38,705 bases of DNA from Anaerolineae bacterium (GTDB lineage: Bacteria > Chloroflexota > Anaerolineae > Aggregatilineales > Aggregatilineaceae), in NCBI GenBank assembly GCA_016930015.1, contig JAFGHR010000097.1:1-38705 (forward strand). The letters run 5' to 3'. A model generated the notes under the pieces. The model was given only the letters and a program-made list of their open reading frames with translations. It was not told the DNA's origin and searched no databases. Made by a program: the position numbers and the translations under genes. Every line of letters begins with the position of its first letter. The stretch's first letter is position 1. Of this stretch, positions 7,066-16,421 are shown one piece after another.

Positions 7066-10000
7066 ATGGCAAGGTATAACAAACTACCTGTTTTATCCTG
7101 GGGATTTGGCCTGCTCACGCTCGTTGTGCTGCTGACCAACAAACCCGAAACGGCTACACTGGATACCGGCGCGTGGTTGTTTTTTGCGGCACTGGTGGGC
7201 CTGATGTTAAACCTGGGTATTCCCATCAGCGATGGCACGGTATCGCCAGCGATCACGGCGGCCCTGATCGCCTATCTGGCCCTGGGAAGCAACAGCATGG
7301 CTCACGCTGCCGTGTGGAGCACGGCAACCGGCAGCCTGATAGGCAATGTTGTCTGGTACACGCATCGCCTGGCAACAGACCGGACCCGCCGTCGTGATTA
7401 CGGCATGCTTGGCGCGGTCACCATCCGGACCGCACAACTCACGCTGGGCGTGTATGCCGGTGGCTGGGTCTATCACCACCTTGATGGGCAGCTTCCACTG
7501 GACAATATCAATAACCGTGATGCGCTCCCCCTGGCGGGGTTTATCGCGGCTTTTTTGGCGATCTACCTTGTGATTCTGCTGCTGGAAATCACCCGGAACC
7601 GTCCTGACGCGTTACAAAATCTGGTGCGGCATTGGCGTGAACTTGGTACCGCCCTGGTGATCCCGCTGCCTTTTGCCCTGTTGGGGCCGGTAATCTACCA
7701 TGAATCATCTGACCTGACGTTTTTGCTGCTGGTCATCGGTTTGTTAATGTTCGTGAGTAGTCTCCATTGGATCAGCCAGAACCGGCTGCGATATCAACAG
7801 CAGATCCGCGAATTATCCTCACTGGCCGCCGTGAGCCAGGGCATCCGGAGTAATCTTGACCTCAACGCGCTGTTAGGCGTGGTGTGCCAGCAGGCAACCG
7901 ATCTGCTACAGATCGACAACTTCACGGTGACACTTTACGATCCCGGTTCTAACCTGCTCCATTTTCCGATACACGTGTGTGACCATGTCCACGTGCCGCT
8001 CGACCCACGCGAGGCCGGTTCCGGGTTGGTCGAACATGTCATCCGGCAAAATGCGCCGCTCCTGATCAGTGATCGTGTTATTGCCCGTGCCCAGGCCATG
8101 AACCTGACGCCGCCCGACGCCCCGATTTTTTCGTGGCTCGGCGTACCGCTGCCCGCCCGTGAACGGGTGTTGGGGTGTATGTGTGTATGCTCCATGCAGC
8201 CGGACCGCCACCTGACAATCGATGATCTGCACTTGCTCAGCAGCATTGCAAGCCAGGTAGGTATCGCCGTTGAAAATGCACAGTTATATGGAAAAACACA
8301 CGAGCACTCGGCCCGGCTCACAACCCTGAATAATGCCGCCGTTACACTCAGCGGTACCCTGGACGAGCAGCACGTCGTTGAGCTGATCGGATCATCTGCG
8401 CTGACCGTGACAGAAAACGCTGCCGTAGCGCTGTATTTATGGGACGAACGTGAGCAACTGGCGCTTGCGGGGCACCAGGGGCTGAGCGATGCCTTTGTTT
8501 CTACGGCTCCCCAACCCCTGCTGGTGAGCCATGAGGATAATCAACAGCGCCAGCAGCCGATCCTGGTGTCCGACACCCACAGCGATCAGCGCGTGACTCA
8601 CTTGCGCCGCCAGTTCGACAGCGAGCACAAACGCGCCTGGGCCGAGTTTTTATTGCACAAAGGCAGCACGCGGCTGGGTATCCTGGTATTTTACTACGAT
8701 GAGCCGCACAGCTTCAGCCTCGAAGAAGTCGAACTGCTGCGAAATTTCACCCACCAGGCCGCACTCGCGATCAGTAACGCACACCTGTATACCCTGACCG
8801 ATCGCGCCCTGGATCGCCGCGTGGAGCAGCTCTCGGCGCTGGCCGACATCAGCCAGGAACTGGCCTCCACGTTCAGCCTGCAACGGCTGTTCCAACTGGT
8901 GCTTGATCGTGCCCTGGAAGTGACCGGATCAAAAACCGGGGCGCTGCTGCTCAGCACCGACAGCGGAGCATCCCTGCCCAGCCTGGTATCGTACCGGGGG
9001 TTTGCGCCGGATGCCTTTGATCAGGTCAGCCCGTTGGTTGGCCTGGTGGAAGAAACATACCGGACCGGGCTGCCAACGGTGTCTGGTGATGTCTCCCAGG
9101 AAAAAAACTATGTCGCGCTCGATCCGAAAACACGCTCGCAGACCAACGTGCCTATTTCGCGCGGCGACGACGTGATAGGCGTGATCTCGTTGGGCAGTGA
9201 CCAACTCAACGCTTACAGCGCCGATGATCTGGCATTTGTAACGCAGCTAGCCACACAAGCCCGCATCGCCATTGATAATGTGCGCCTGTTTCGCTGGATT
9301 CAAATCGATCGCGACCGGCTTCAGATCATCCTCGACAGCATGCGTGAAGGCGTGCTGCTCATTGACGCCAATAGCAGCGTCGTGCTGGCCAATCCGCGCA
9401 TTTATTACCTGATCGGTCTTGATCCGGAACAGATCATCAATATGCCCATTATCACCCTGTTGGAAAATCCAACGCTCCACCTGGCCGAGCGCCTGGGCTT
9501 TCGACCCGAAACCCTGCTGGCGCTGGTGCACAACCTGGATCAGGGCGATTGGGATGATTCGACGCGCGACGCCGGACGCATCACATTTCAAGTGGACACC
9601 CCCCGGCGGCGTATTATCGACCGGACGGATTCACCGGTTCGGGACGAAAACGGGCATGTCATCGGCCTGTTGATGGTCTTCACCGACGTCACACACGAAC
9701 ACGATCTGGCCCAGGCACGCGAAGACCTGAGCAATATGATCGTTCACGATCTGCGCGGCCCGCTCACCGCCATTACGACCAGCCTGAAACTCCTATCGGA
9801 GATCGCACCGCCCGGTGATCCAATTGGCAAAGCCGTCAAACAGACCACCGACACATCGGCCCGCGCCACGCGCAAACTGCTGAATCTGGTCGATTCACTG
9901 CTCGATATTTCCAAGCTCGAAAGCGGCATCATTGCGCTCGACCGTGAACCGGCGCTCCTGTCGTCTTTGTGTCTGACCGTCCGGGATGAAATGGGCCCCC

Positions 10001-10428
10001 TGGCTGAGGAACTCAACGTCGATTTGACGGATGATATCCCCGACGATCTGCCCATCCTTGATATCGATATCGAAAAAACGGAACGGGTGCTGTTTAACCT
10101 GGTTGACAATGCGATCAAATTCACGCCCTCTCACGGCAGCGTATTGATCCGGGCTCGTATGCCGGGCACAGCCGGTGCACCACATGGATTTATCAGAGTT
10201 GATATACAAGACACCGGTCCGGGAATACCCGATGAATACAAACGCTCCCTGTTTGAACGTTTTGTGCAGTTAAAGGGGCGGCACGGTCACCGGCGCGGTA
10301 CGGGGCTGGGACTGACATTCTGCAAGCTGGCTATCGAAGCGCACAACGGGCGCATCTGGATCGAAGACAATCCGCAGGGGGGCACGATCTTTGCATTCAC
10401 GCTGCCCATTTCGCGCCTGGACAGGTGA
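7066..10428 (+). CDS. multi-sensor membrane histidine kinase (membrane domain, three GAF, PAS)
   Basis: The ATG at 7066 gives 1120 residues; in-frame starts at 6976 and 7000 are possible. The N-terminal 245 residues contain about seven or eight hydrophobic helices. Three GAF domains follow (about 248-405, 418-575 and 588-742), each opening with a helix such as LSSLAAVSQGIRSNLDL and closing with an (A/V)xN(A/V)xL(Y/F)-type helix. A PAS domain (about 745-875) starts RDRLQIILDSMREGVLL. The kinase core has IVHDLRGPLTAITTS with His894, then LFNLVDNAIKFTP, DTGPGIPD and GTGLGLTFCKLAIEAHNG. The Thr normally four residues after the His is Gly. It follows the first kinase by 96 bases and shares its core; no receiver protein is present in the window. 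Confidence 0.9.
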   Translation: MARYNKLPVLSWGFGLLTLVVLLTNKPETATLDTGAWLFFAALVGLMLNLGIPISDGTVSPAITAALIAYLALGSNSMAHAAVWSTATGSLIGNVVWYTHRLATDRTRRRDYGMLGAVTIRTAQLTLGVYAGGWVYHHLDGQLPLDNINNRDALPLAGFIAAFLAIYLVILLLEITRNRPDALQNLVRHWRELGTALVIPLPFALLGPVIYHESSDLTFLLLVIGLLMFVSSLHWISQNRLRYQQQIRELSSLAAVSQGIRSNLDLNALLGVVCQQATDLLQIDNFTVTLYDPGSNLLHFPIHVCDHVHVPLDPREAGSGLVEHVIRQNAPLLISDRVIARAQAMNLTPPDAPIFSWLGVPLPARERVLGCMCVCSMQPDRHLTIDDLHLLSSIASQVGIAVENAQLYGKTHEHSARLTTLNNAAVTLSGTLDEQHVVELIGSSALTVTENAAVALYLWDEREQLALAGHQGLSDAFVSTAPQPLLVSHEDNQQRQQPILVSDTHSDQRVTHLRRQFDSEHKRAWAEFLLHKGSTRLGILVFYYDEPHSFSLEEVELLRNFTHQAALAISNAHLYTLTDRALDRRVEQLSALADISQELASTFSLQRLFQLVLDRALEVTGSKTGALLLSTDSGASLPSLVSYRGFAPDAFDQVSPLVGLVEETYRTGLPTVSGDVSQEKNYVALDPKTRSQTNVPISRGDDVIGVISLGSDQLNAYSADDLAFVTQLATQARIAIDNVRLFRWIQIDRDRLQIILDSMREGVLLIDANSSVVLANPRIYYLIGLDPEQIINMPIITLLENPTLHLAERLGFRPETLLALVHNLDQGDWDDSTRDAGRITFQVDTPRRRIIDRTDSPVRDENGHVIGLLMVFTDVTHEHDLAQAREDLSNMIVHDLRGPLTAITTSLKLLSEIAPPGDPIGKAVKQTTDTSARATRKLLNLVDSLLDISKLESGIIALDREPALLSSLCLTVRDEMGPLAEELNVDLTDDIPDDLPILDIDIEKTERVLFNLVDNAIKFTPSHGSVLIRARMPGTAGAPHGFIRVDIQDTGPGIPDEYKRSLFERFVQLKGRHGHRRGTGLGLTFCKLAIEAHNGRIWIEDNPQGGTIFAFTLPISRLDR

Positions 10429-10462
10429 CGGCAGTCGTGTTGTAGCGCCATCCGGTTAGTAG

Positions 10463-11284
10463 CTAGACAGCGGCTAAACAGCGTTCGACAAACACACGTC
10501 CCGCCGTTAGCGTGTTGAGATCGCCGCGATAGGGCACTTCGATGATCAGGGGGCCGCGATAGTCAACTGCCACCAGCGCACCAAAAACCGCCAGCCAATC
10601 AATCACACCGTCACCCAGGGGCAAATGGCGTATCTCACCAGGGCCATAATCTGATAGGTGAACCGTTGTCAGATGGCCGTTCATTGCCTCAATGATATCG
10701 ACCGGGTTTTGTCCGGCTTCGACGGCTTGAAAGGGATCAAAGGTAAATCCCAGCGGCAGGTCATACAACCGCACACGCTGGATATGCTCTACCCGCCGCA
10801 GGTAACACCAGCTCACATTTTCAATGGTCAACGTGACGCCAGCCTGCCGGGCCTGTTCCCCCAGAACGCGCACCGTGTCAGCAAACCGGTCAAATGCCGC
10901 TGGAACATCCAGGTGATCGCGGAACCCGTGCCATGTAATCGCGCGTGCGCTCAACTCCGCCGCCACAGCGATCAGACGCTCAAATAACGCGTAACTTTCT
11001 GCCGCTCGCCGCCGGTAGGATGACCACAGGTCAAAGTGCCGGATATCGTTGTGCAGCGAATGAACCGACAGGCCGTGATCACGCAGCCGGTGTTTAATAT
11101 CTGTCACACATGCCGGTTGGTATTCGCCATGTGTTTGAAGGTACAGTTCAACAGTGCCGAACCCGTGCGCTGCTGCCACCTCGATCGCGTCTTCGGTGTG
11201 ATAATCGGGGAACAAGGCGCCGGTGCTCATGCCAATTCGACGTGCAGCCGGTACGTGACTATTGAGCGGCATGGCGGCGGGCAT
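10463..11284 (-). CDS. sugar phosphate isomerase/epimerase, TIM-barrel AP-endonuclease-2 family
   Basis: The protein has 273 residues. It starts RIGMSTGALFPDYHTEDAI and has the metal ligands of the xylose-isomerase-like TIM barrel in order: Glu in TIENVSW, Asp in GFTFDPFQ, His in TTVHLSDYG and Glu in LIIEVPY. The family isomerises or epimerises sugars and inositols using a divalent metal. Its ATG at 11284 shares one base with the stop of the upstream GT4 gene (TGATG), so translation is probably coupled. Met codons at 11272 and further in are alternative starts. It lies convergent to the large kinase gene with 34 bases between. A second member of the family is at 26617-27459. The substrate is unknown. 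Confidence 0.88.
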   Translation of the reverse strand: MPAAMPLNSHVPAARRIGMSTGALFPDYHTEDAIEVAAAHGFGTVELYLQTHGEYQPACVTDIKHRLRDHGLSVHSLHNDIRHFDLWSSYRRRAAESYALFERLIAVAAELSARAITWHGFRDHLDVPAAFDRFADTVRVLGEQARQAGVTLTIENVSWCYLRRVEHIQRVRLYDLPLGFTFDPFQAVEAGQNPVDIIEAMNGHLTTVHLSDYGPGEIRHLPLGDGVIDWLAVFGALVAVDYRGPLIIEVPYRGDLNTLTAGRVFVERCLAAV

Positions 11285-12405
11285 CAGCGCTGCACGCTCC
11301 TGTAAACCGCCAGCGTCTCACGCGCGGCGCGTTCCCACGAAAACCGGGCCGCGCGGGGTGGTCCCGCCGCCGCCATGCCCGCCCGCATCGAATCATCGGC
11401 CAGCACCATGTTTAAGACATCGGTCATGTTATCGACATCATAGGGGTTAAAATAACGCGGCACGTCGGCGCCCAGTTCGGGCATGCTGGACTCGCGGCTG
11501 CTGACCACCGGTGCCCCGCAGGCCATCGCTTCCAGAACCGGCAGCCCGGCCCCCTCGTACATGGACGCCATCACGTACACGGTTGCCGCCCGAAACACCG
11601 CCGGTAAATCAGCATCGGGCACGTACCCCAGCATCCGGACCGCATCCCGCAGACCAAGCTCCTCTATGCGGCGGAAGAACGCTTCGACCAGCCAGCCCTT
11701 AGAACCGACGACCACAAGTTGAAGGTCACGGTATGTACGGCGCAGCCGTGCCAGGCTCTCGACCAAGCGGGCCAGGTTTTTGCGCGGCTCGATGGTGCCC
11801 ACGACCAGCAAAAAGCGGTCGGGCAATTGGTATTTTTCGCGCACACGTTCGACCTCAGCCGCCGGTACCACCCGGAAATGGGGCGCCGCCGCCTCATGAA
11901 CGACCGTGATCTTACTGTCCGGCGTGCCATAATGCCGTATCAGGTCGTTTTTGGTGGCCTGCGACACCACAATAATCGCGTCGGCGCGGCGTACAAACAG
12001 CGGCATCGCCGTGTTCAGATACCAGTAGTTGAGCCGTTTATGGTGTTCGGGAAACAGCTTAAAAATGAGGTCGTGAACGGTCATCACCGCAGGCACATTA
12101 CCCAGCGGCATCAACAGGTGTTCGGTAGCATGAAACAACGTCGCGCCCGGCACCAATCGCTTAAACGGCACGCGGAAAAGTTGCCCCTGCCAAACCAGCA
12201 TGCGCCACGGTTTATAACCCAGCCGGATCGCGCGCTGCGGTATATGCTGCCATTCGGGCGGCACCTGCGCCTGGGCAGTCCGATTATAGAACAGGGTCGG
12301 CGGCATCTCGGATACATCGATCACGGCCTGAGCCAGCGAACGGGCATAACGTCCCAACCCGGCCCGGCTGTTAACCGCCGCCGATACGTCAATAACCTGT
12401 GTCAC
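11284..12405 (-). CDS. GT4 family glycosyltransferase
   Basis: The start is a GTG at 12405 preceded by the ribosome binding site AAAGGGGGAAAG; the product has 373 residues. The N-terminal half has the acceptor-side landmarks SRAGLGRYARSL and VMTVHDLIFKLFPE. The donor side has VVGTIEPRKNLARLVES and then YEGAGLPVLEAMACGAPVV, the EX7E motif of GT4 retaining transferases. These enzymes use nucleotide sugars at the cytoplasmic membrane face to build exopolysaccharide or O-antigen-like chains. Its stop overlaps the isomerase start by one base. With the WecG/TagA-like gene upstream on the same strand it suggests a dispersed polysaccharide locus. A TATAAT -10 element lies at 12427-12432. Confidence 0.92.
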   Translation of the reverse strand: MTQVIDVSAAVNSRAGLGRYARSLAQAVIDVSEMPPTLFYNRTAQAQVPPEWQHIPQRAIRLGYKPWRMLVWQGQLFRVPFKRLVPGATLFHATEHLLMPLGNVPAVMTVHDLIFKLFPEHHKRLNYWYLNTAMPLFVRRADAIIVVSQATKNDLIRHYGTPDSKITVVHEAAAPHFRVVPAAEVERVREKYQLPDRFLLVVGTIEPRKNLARLVESLARLRRTYRDLQLVVVGSKGWLVEAFFRRIEELGLRDAVRMLGYVPDADLPAVFRAATVYVMASMYEGAGLPVLEAMACGAPVVSSRESSMPELGADVPRYFNPYDVDNMTDVLNMVLADDSMRAGMAAAGPPRAARFSWERAARETLAVYRSVQR

Positions 12406-12426
12406 GGCCTTTCCCCCTTTATGATC

Positions 12427-12432
12427 ATTATA
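12427..12432 (-). promoter_or_regulatory. -10 element for the GT4/isomerase pair
   Basis: A perfect TATAAT on the minus strand lies 22 bases before the GTG at 12405. The -35 position 17 bases further upstream (12450-12455) is all T and is not a good TTGACA match, so the promoter may rely on the T-rich tract. The expected leader is about 15 bases. Confidence 0.5.
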
Positions 12433-12489
12433 CGCTCTATGTAAAATCTAAAAAAAGCGTATTCCGTAGAAGCATGGCATTGGCATAAA

Positions 12490-12511
12490 GCGAGGGCCGC
12501 GCGGCCCTCGC
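12490..12511 (-). terminator. 22-base perfect palindrome after the DinB-TPR gene
   Basis: The stretch is a perfect GC-rich palindrome, followed on the minus strand by CTTTAT. It lies 35 bases past the stop of the minus-strand gene at 12546. The T tract is short, so termination may be weak or the site may have another role. Confidence 0.5.
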
Positions 12512-12545
12512 CCCAAGCTATCTAACGCGCTGCTTCAGCGTATTG

Positions 12546-13262
12546 TCACGTGTACAACGCTTTGTAGCCCGGCTCATCACGGATGGAAGCCAGGTCGGAG
12601 TCCTCCTTGGACCACTCGGTCAGGCTGGGATTGAGACGCAGCCCATCGGCCAGGTTGGTTATCGCCAGGTCGGTTTTTCCCGACAGGGCGTAAATGCAGG
12701 CCAGGTTGTAGAAGACGGTGCCGCGCCAGTCGTCGGCGTCGTGCACGGCTAACAACCGTTTGGCGAACTGCTCACCGAACAGGTCGGTGAGTTTTTCATC
12801 GTAACCGCGCTGCTGGAGGTAATCCCACAGGTGGCTCATGGGATGGACCACATAACTGCCTGCGATACCACGCCAGATAACCTGCTCCTGTCCTTCAGGC
12901 ACGGCCATCAAGGCTTCCTCGCTGGTGCGGTCGAGGTACGCATCCATACGCGCATAGGTGTCGCGGGTCATCTCCAGCACCTTTTCCCAGGACAGGTGTT
13001 GGTGTTCTTCAAAGATGGCGCGGTTGGCGTCATCAAAGTCACCGTAGTCATGCTCAGGCCAGGCTTCGCCGCGTTCGATGGTTTCCAGGTCCGCCAGACG
13101 GCGATCGGCCCACACCATGTTGTGGACTACTATATCTTTGGCAGACCAGGCATCGGCTGCCCCAATCTCGGCGCGATCGTCGTTGGTGAGTTGATCGCTA
13201 AACGTGAGCAGTTGGTCCCGCATATAGTAGAGTATGTCGGATAAGCGTGTTTTTAATGACAT
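12546..13262 (-). CDS. DinB/ClbS-like four-helix protein with C-terminal TPR-like tail
   Basis: The 238-residue protein has a DinB/DfsB-type four-helix bundle over about residues 1-165: a first helix LSDILYYMRDQLLTFSDQL, then AWSAKDIVVHNMVWADRRLADL and later VVHPMSHLWDYL. His and Asp residues in these helices occupy positions where metal-binding DinB proteins carry ligands. Residues about 178-215 (FYNLACIYALSGKTDLAITN) look like one TPR unit, an addition not typical of the family. ClbS members of this family act as cyclopropane hydrolases that protect against colibactin; most others are unassigned. AGGAGC precedes the ATG at 13262. The palindrome at 12490-12511 follows the gene. Its role here is unknown. 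Confidence 0.75.
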   Translation of the reverse strand: MSLKTRLSDILYYMRDQLLTFSDQLTNDDRAEIGAADAWSAKDIVVHNMVWADRRLADLETIERGEAWPEHDYGDFDDANRAIFEEHQHLSWEKVLEMTRDTYARMDAYLDRTSEEALMAVPEGQEQVIWRGIAGSYVVHPMSHLWDYLQQRGYDEKLTDLFGEQFAKRLLAVHDADDWRGTVFYNLACIYALSGKTDLAITNLADGLRLNPSLTEWSKEDSDLASIRDEPGYKALYT

Positions 13263-13363
13263 ATTGGCTTAGCTCCTTGTGGTGTACTCGTTCTTGCCAG
13301 TTATACGAAACGTCCGATATGAAATGTGTTAACGAATTGGCTCCAGCATTCAGTATGATATCA

Positions 13364-14149
13364 CTATGCGCCCGGCACACGTTTATGCCCTGGCATATGC
13401 TCACGGTGCCAGATCACGGCCCACACAAAACGCGGCAAACGCAGCATCCGGCGCCAGCGCCAGGGTTGTTTGTACAACCGGTACAGCCATTCCAACGCCA
13501 ACCGCTGCATCCAGCGCGGCGCACGCGGCACTACCCCCGCCGCAAAATCCAATGCGCCGCCCACACCCATCGCCACGCTCACCGTCAGCCGGTCACGGTT
13601 ACGCGCGATCCATTTGTCCTGACGCGGCGCACCATAGGCCACAAATAAAATATCCGCGCCACTGGCATTAACACGCGCTACGATATCGGCTTCTTCGTCC
13701 GGCGCCGGACTGCCCGCATACGTGCCAACCACCGAAAGGCCAGGGTGTTGCCGGATCAGGGCATCGGCGGCCCGCTCGGCAACACCGGGCGCGGCCCCCA
13801 GCAAAAATAATTTCCACCCTTCACGCGCCGCACGCCCGGCGATAATGGGCACCCCGTCCGACCCGGTGACGCGCTCCGGCAGCGGACGCCCCAGGCACCG
13901 CGCCGCAAACAACAGGCCAATGCCATCGGCGACACATAAATCAGCCTGGTGCAGCACGTGCATAAATTCAGGATCATCCTGGGCGATCATGACAAATTCC
14001 GGGCTGGCCGTACAAATCTGGTAAACGCGGTCACCGGCAGCGATCCAGCCCGCGATGGATTCCAGCATACTGTCAAATGTGGCCGAATCGATGGGCACTC
14101 CAAAAATAGGCAGGCGCTGCCGGGGCTGCTCATCGTGAACTGCACTCAT
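13364..14149 (-). CDS. WecG/TagA/CpsF family glycosyltransferase (GT26)
   Basis: The protein has 261 residues. Landmarks of the family are ICTASPEFVMIAQDDPEF, then LCVADGIGLLFAARCLG with the conserved Asp, GSDGVPII, LFLLGAAPGVAERAADAL, and FVAYGAPRQDKWIARN. WecG and TagA add N-acetylmannosamine or its uronic acid to a lipid-linked N-acetylglucosamine at the inner membrane face. The C-terminal basic-aromatic stretch RLYKQPWRWRRMLRLPRF is the usual membrane-attachment appendage. The ATG at 14149 has GGAGAT upstream. It is on the same strand as the DinB-like and GT4 genes and divergent from the membrane protein at 14320. The exact sugar is not determined. Confidence 0.93.
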   Translation of the reverse strand: MSAVHDEQPRQRLPIFGVPIDSATFDSMLESIAGWIAAGDRVYQICTASPEFVMIAQDDPEFMHVLHQADLCVADGIGLLFAARCLGRPLPERVTGSDGVPIIAGRAAREGWKLFLLGAAPGVAERAADALIRQHPGLSVVGTYAGSPAPDEEADIVARVNASGADILFVAYGAPRQDKWIARNRDRLTVSVAMGVGGALDFAAGVVPRAPRWMQRLALEWLYRLYKQPWRWRRMLRLPRFVWAVIWHREHMPGHKRVPGA

Positions 14150-14274
14150 ACCGGTTTATCTCCGATGGGTTAGCTTATTTGTTCGGCATTGTACCGCGTG
14201 CTGCGTGTTTTGGGCGAATGAAACGGGCTGATCCACTCGAAGACACGGATTCATTTTTGTTGGCGTGCCGTATC

Positions 14275-14302
14275 TTGCTTCCGGCCTGTGCACTGCTACA
14301 AT
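14275..14302 (+). promoter_or_regulatory. possible promoter for the acidic membrane protein gene
   Basis: TTGCTT (14275-14280), a 16-base spacer and TACAAT (14297-14302) lie just before the GGAGGG ribosome binding site at 14310-14315. The predicted transcript would have a very short leader. The -35 match is only partial. Confidence 0.4.
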
Positions 14303-14319
14303 AGATTGTGGAGGGTCTT

Positions 14320-15231
14320 ATGACTGACGAACATCTACCACCGGAAGAATACACCAACCACACCGGAAACAGCGACATCGAACCCGATGCCTCGCCAGAT
14401 ATCGAGTCCGAATGGTCCGACGTGTTGGACGGGGCACAAGATGACATCCCGGACGATGCGGTATACGATGGTGAACCGGTTGAGAGTGAGCCGTTCGCGG
14501 AACCGGAACAAGACGAACTGGACGAAGACCAACCGGCAGCAGAAGTGCCCACGACGGCATACGCATTATATGCCGCGTCGTCAGAAGCAGACCAGGAATC
14601 GCCCGAACAAACACGTGTCGGAGTGGACGATCACGAACCCGCTGCCATGGATCGTATTGAGCGGCTCCGCCAGCCGCGCGCGGAGGGTTTCCGCCAGCAT
14701 ATACGGAACCAGGTCAGTATGCTGCCGCTCGCGGTTTTTCTGATCGGCTTCGGGTTGTATATGATTGCCCGCGAACAACAGGTTGAGGATGTGCCGCGCC
14801 TTACATCATATGGAATGGGTATTGTGCTGGTGTTGGCGCTGGCGTTTGCGGCGTTCTTTCGCGGATTGGTATTCGGGCGATATGAGCGCGGGCTGCTGTT
14901 TGTGGGCCTGTGGACCTGGATAACAGCCGGAATGATCGCCGTCGTGGCGCTGGGCATCGACGACAGCCCCCTGGCTAACGAATGGTGGCCGCTGCTGCTG
15001 ATCGCGCTCAGTCCCGCCCTGCTGCTGACAGTTGTATTCGAGCGCGGACACGACGCCCGCCTGATTCTGCTCAGCGCGGCGTGTTTGGTAATGGGGTTAG
15101 CGGCCTACTGGGTGACAAGTGGGCAGTTCAGCGATCAAACGCTGGACGATATCGCCGGTTACTGGCCGCTGCTGCTGTCCGCCGCCGGTATCGGCCTGAT
15201 GCCGCTGGTCTTCCGGCGCCATACTGGATAG
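14320..15231 (+). CDS. membrane protein with long acidic N-terminal tail, unknown function
   Basis: I chose the ATG at 14320 because GGAGGG lies five bases before it. The 303-residue product has an N-terminal region of about 115 residues dominated by Asp, Glu and Pro, probably disordered. About six hydrophobic helices follow, beginning with LPLAVFLIGFGLYMIA and ending with WPLLLSAAGIGLMPLVF. I recognise no family. Short basic segments between helices (FFRGLVFGRYERG) suggest an ordinary inner membrane topology with the acidic tail in the cytoplasm. It is followed 14 bases later by a GT4 gene, so the two are probably co-transcribed. It may belong to polysaccharide export or assembly, but that is only inferred from position. 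Confidence 0.75.
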   Translation: MTDEHLPPEEYTNHTGNSDIEPDASPDIESEWSDVLDGAQDDIPDDAVYDGEPVESEPFAEPEQDELDEDQPAAEVPTTAYALYAASSEADQESPEQTRVGVDDHEPAAMDRIERLRQPRAEGFRQHIRNQVSMLPLAVFLIGFGLYMIAREQQVEDVPRLTSYGMGIVLVLALAFAAFFRGLVFGRYERGLLFVGLWTWITAGMIAVVALGIDDSPLANEWWPLLLIALSPALLLTVVFERGHDARLILLSAACLVMGLAAYWVTSGQFSDQTLDDIAGYWPLLLSAAGIGLMPLVFRRHTG

Positions 15232-15245
15232 GAACTGATCACGTT

Positions 15246-16355
15246 ATGTCTCACTTAAAAATTGCTATTGACGCCAGCCGGACCACAACGGCCCAACGCA
15301 CAGGGACTGAAAATTACGCGCTTCAGTTGATCCGGGCTATGCACCAACTCGACACGCCGCATCACTTCCAGCTTTTTTTCCGTGATCAGCCACCGCCGGG
15401 CCTGTTCCCGGAACATCCCCGCTTTACACATCATGTCATTCCGTGGCGGCGGGTATGGACTCATACGCGGTTTGCGGCGGCGCTCTGGCGCCATCGCCCC
15501 GATGTGACGTTTGTCCCGTCGCACGTGCTGCCGGTATTTTTCCCTGGGCGCGCGGTGGTTACGGTTCACGATCTTGGTTTTGTTTACTTCCCGAAGGCTC
15601 ATGCATCGATTGACCGCCGTTACCTGGCCTGGTCCACACAGCAGAACGTCAAACGCGCCACACGGATCATTGCCGACTCACTGGCGACCGCGCAGGACGT
15701 AGCCGCTCATTACGATGTATCTGAAAACCGCATCCAGCTTGTGTATCCCGGCGTGGATGACTCACTCCAGCCAGTCACCGACCCGGCAGCGCTGGCCGCC
15801 GTCCGCCAACGCTACGGCCTGCCGGAACGTTACCTGCTGTTTATCGGGACGCTGCAACCCCGTAAAAATATCGCGCGTATCGTGCAGGGTTACGCCCGCT
15901 GGCGCGCGAGCCAACCCAATTGTGACACGGCCCTGGTATTGGCCGGGCCGCAAGGCTGGCTGTATGATCCAGAATGGACAGCCGGTGTAGAAGGGGTGCT
16001 GCTGCCCGGTTATGTGGACGATGACGACGTGGCCGCGCTCTACAGCGGCGCACGTGCGCTTGTGTTCACCACGCTGTACGAGGGATTTGGTTTCCCCGTG
16101 TTGGAAGCGATGCGCTGCGGCATACCGGTTCTGACCAGCACCACATCATCACTGCCAGAGGTCGCAGGTGATGCGGCGCTGCTGGTTAATCCGATGGCTA
16201 TTCAAGCTATCGCCGACGGCATCGGCAAACTGGTGTCGGATGAGGCACTACGTGCGGAACTGGTTCAAAAAGGCAGCCAGCAAACCCAACGGTTCACCTG
16301 GCAGCGTGCCGCCGCACAAACACTGCACGCGCTTGAAACAGCGGCCACCCGGTAA
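15246..16355 (+). CDS. GT4 family glycosyltransferase
   Basis: The start at ATG 15246 lies 14 bases after the previous stop; the open frame extends upstream, but only across the coding region of the previous gene. The 369-residue protein has [20 protein letters not shown] at the N-terminus, [13 protein letters not shown] in the acceptor domain, then [18 protein letters not shown] and [19 protein letters not shown], the GT4 EX7E motif. It resembles mannosyl- or rhamnosyltransferases of exopolysaccharide clusters. It shares its architecture with the GT4 gene at 11284-12405 but is clearly a separate paralogue. Its likely operon partner is the acidic-tailed membrane protein. Donor and acceptor are unknown. 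Confidence 0.92.
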   Translation: MSHLKIAIDASRTTTAQRTGTENYALQLIRAMHQLDTPHHFQLFFRDQPPPGLFPEHPRFTHHVIPWRRVWTHTRFAAALWRHRPDVTFVPSHVLPVFFPGRAVVTVHDLGFVYFPKAHASIDRRYLAWSTQQNVKRATRIIADSLATAQDVAAHYDVSENRIQLVYPGVDDSLQPVTDPAALAAVRQRYGLPERYLLFIGTLQPRKNIARIVQGYARWRASQPNCDTALVLAGPQGWLYDPEWTAGVEGVLLPGYVDDDDVAALYSGARALVFTTLYEGFGFPVLEAMRCGIPVLTSTTSSLPEVAGDAALLVNPMAIQAIADGIGKLVSDEALRAELVQKGSQQTQRFTWQRAAAQTLHALETAATR

Positions 16356-16360
16356 CCGGT

Positions 16361-16390
16361 TTGGGCCGGCAGGAGCGCAGGGCATATAAT
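16361..16390 (+). promoter_or_regulatory. upstream promoter candidate for the PA14/SH3b gene
   Basis: TTGGGC (16361-16366), an 18-base spacer and a perfect TATAAT (16385-16390) lie just after the stop of the GT4 gene. It would form a tandem pair with the stronger promoter 60 bases downstream. Confidence 0.45.
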
Positions 16391-16421
16391 GGGCGTTGTT
16401 GAATCGTCAGGTAAACAGAGT

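Noticed and set aside
14982..15245. N-terminal extension of the second GT4 protein
   Set aside because: This stretch overlaps the membrane protein gene; the GT4 homology starts at the ATG at 15246.
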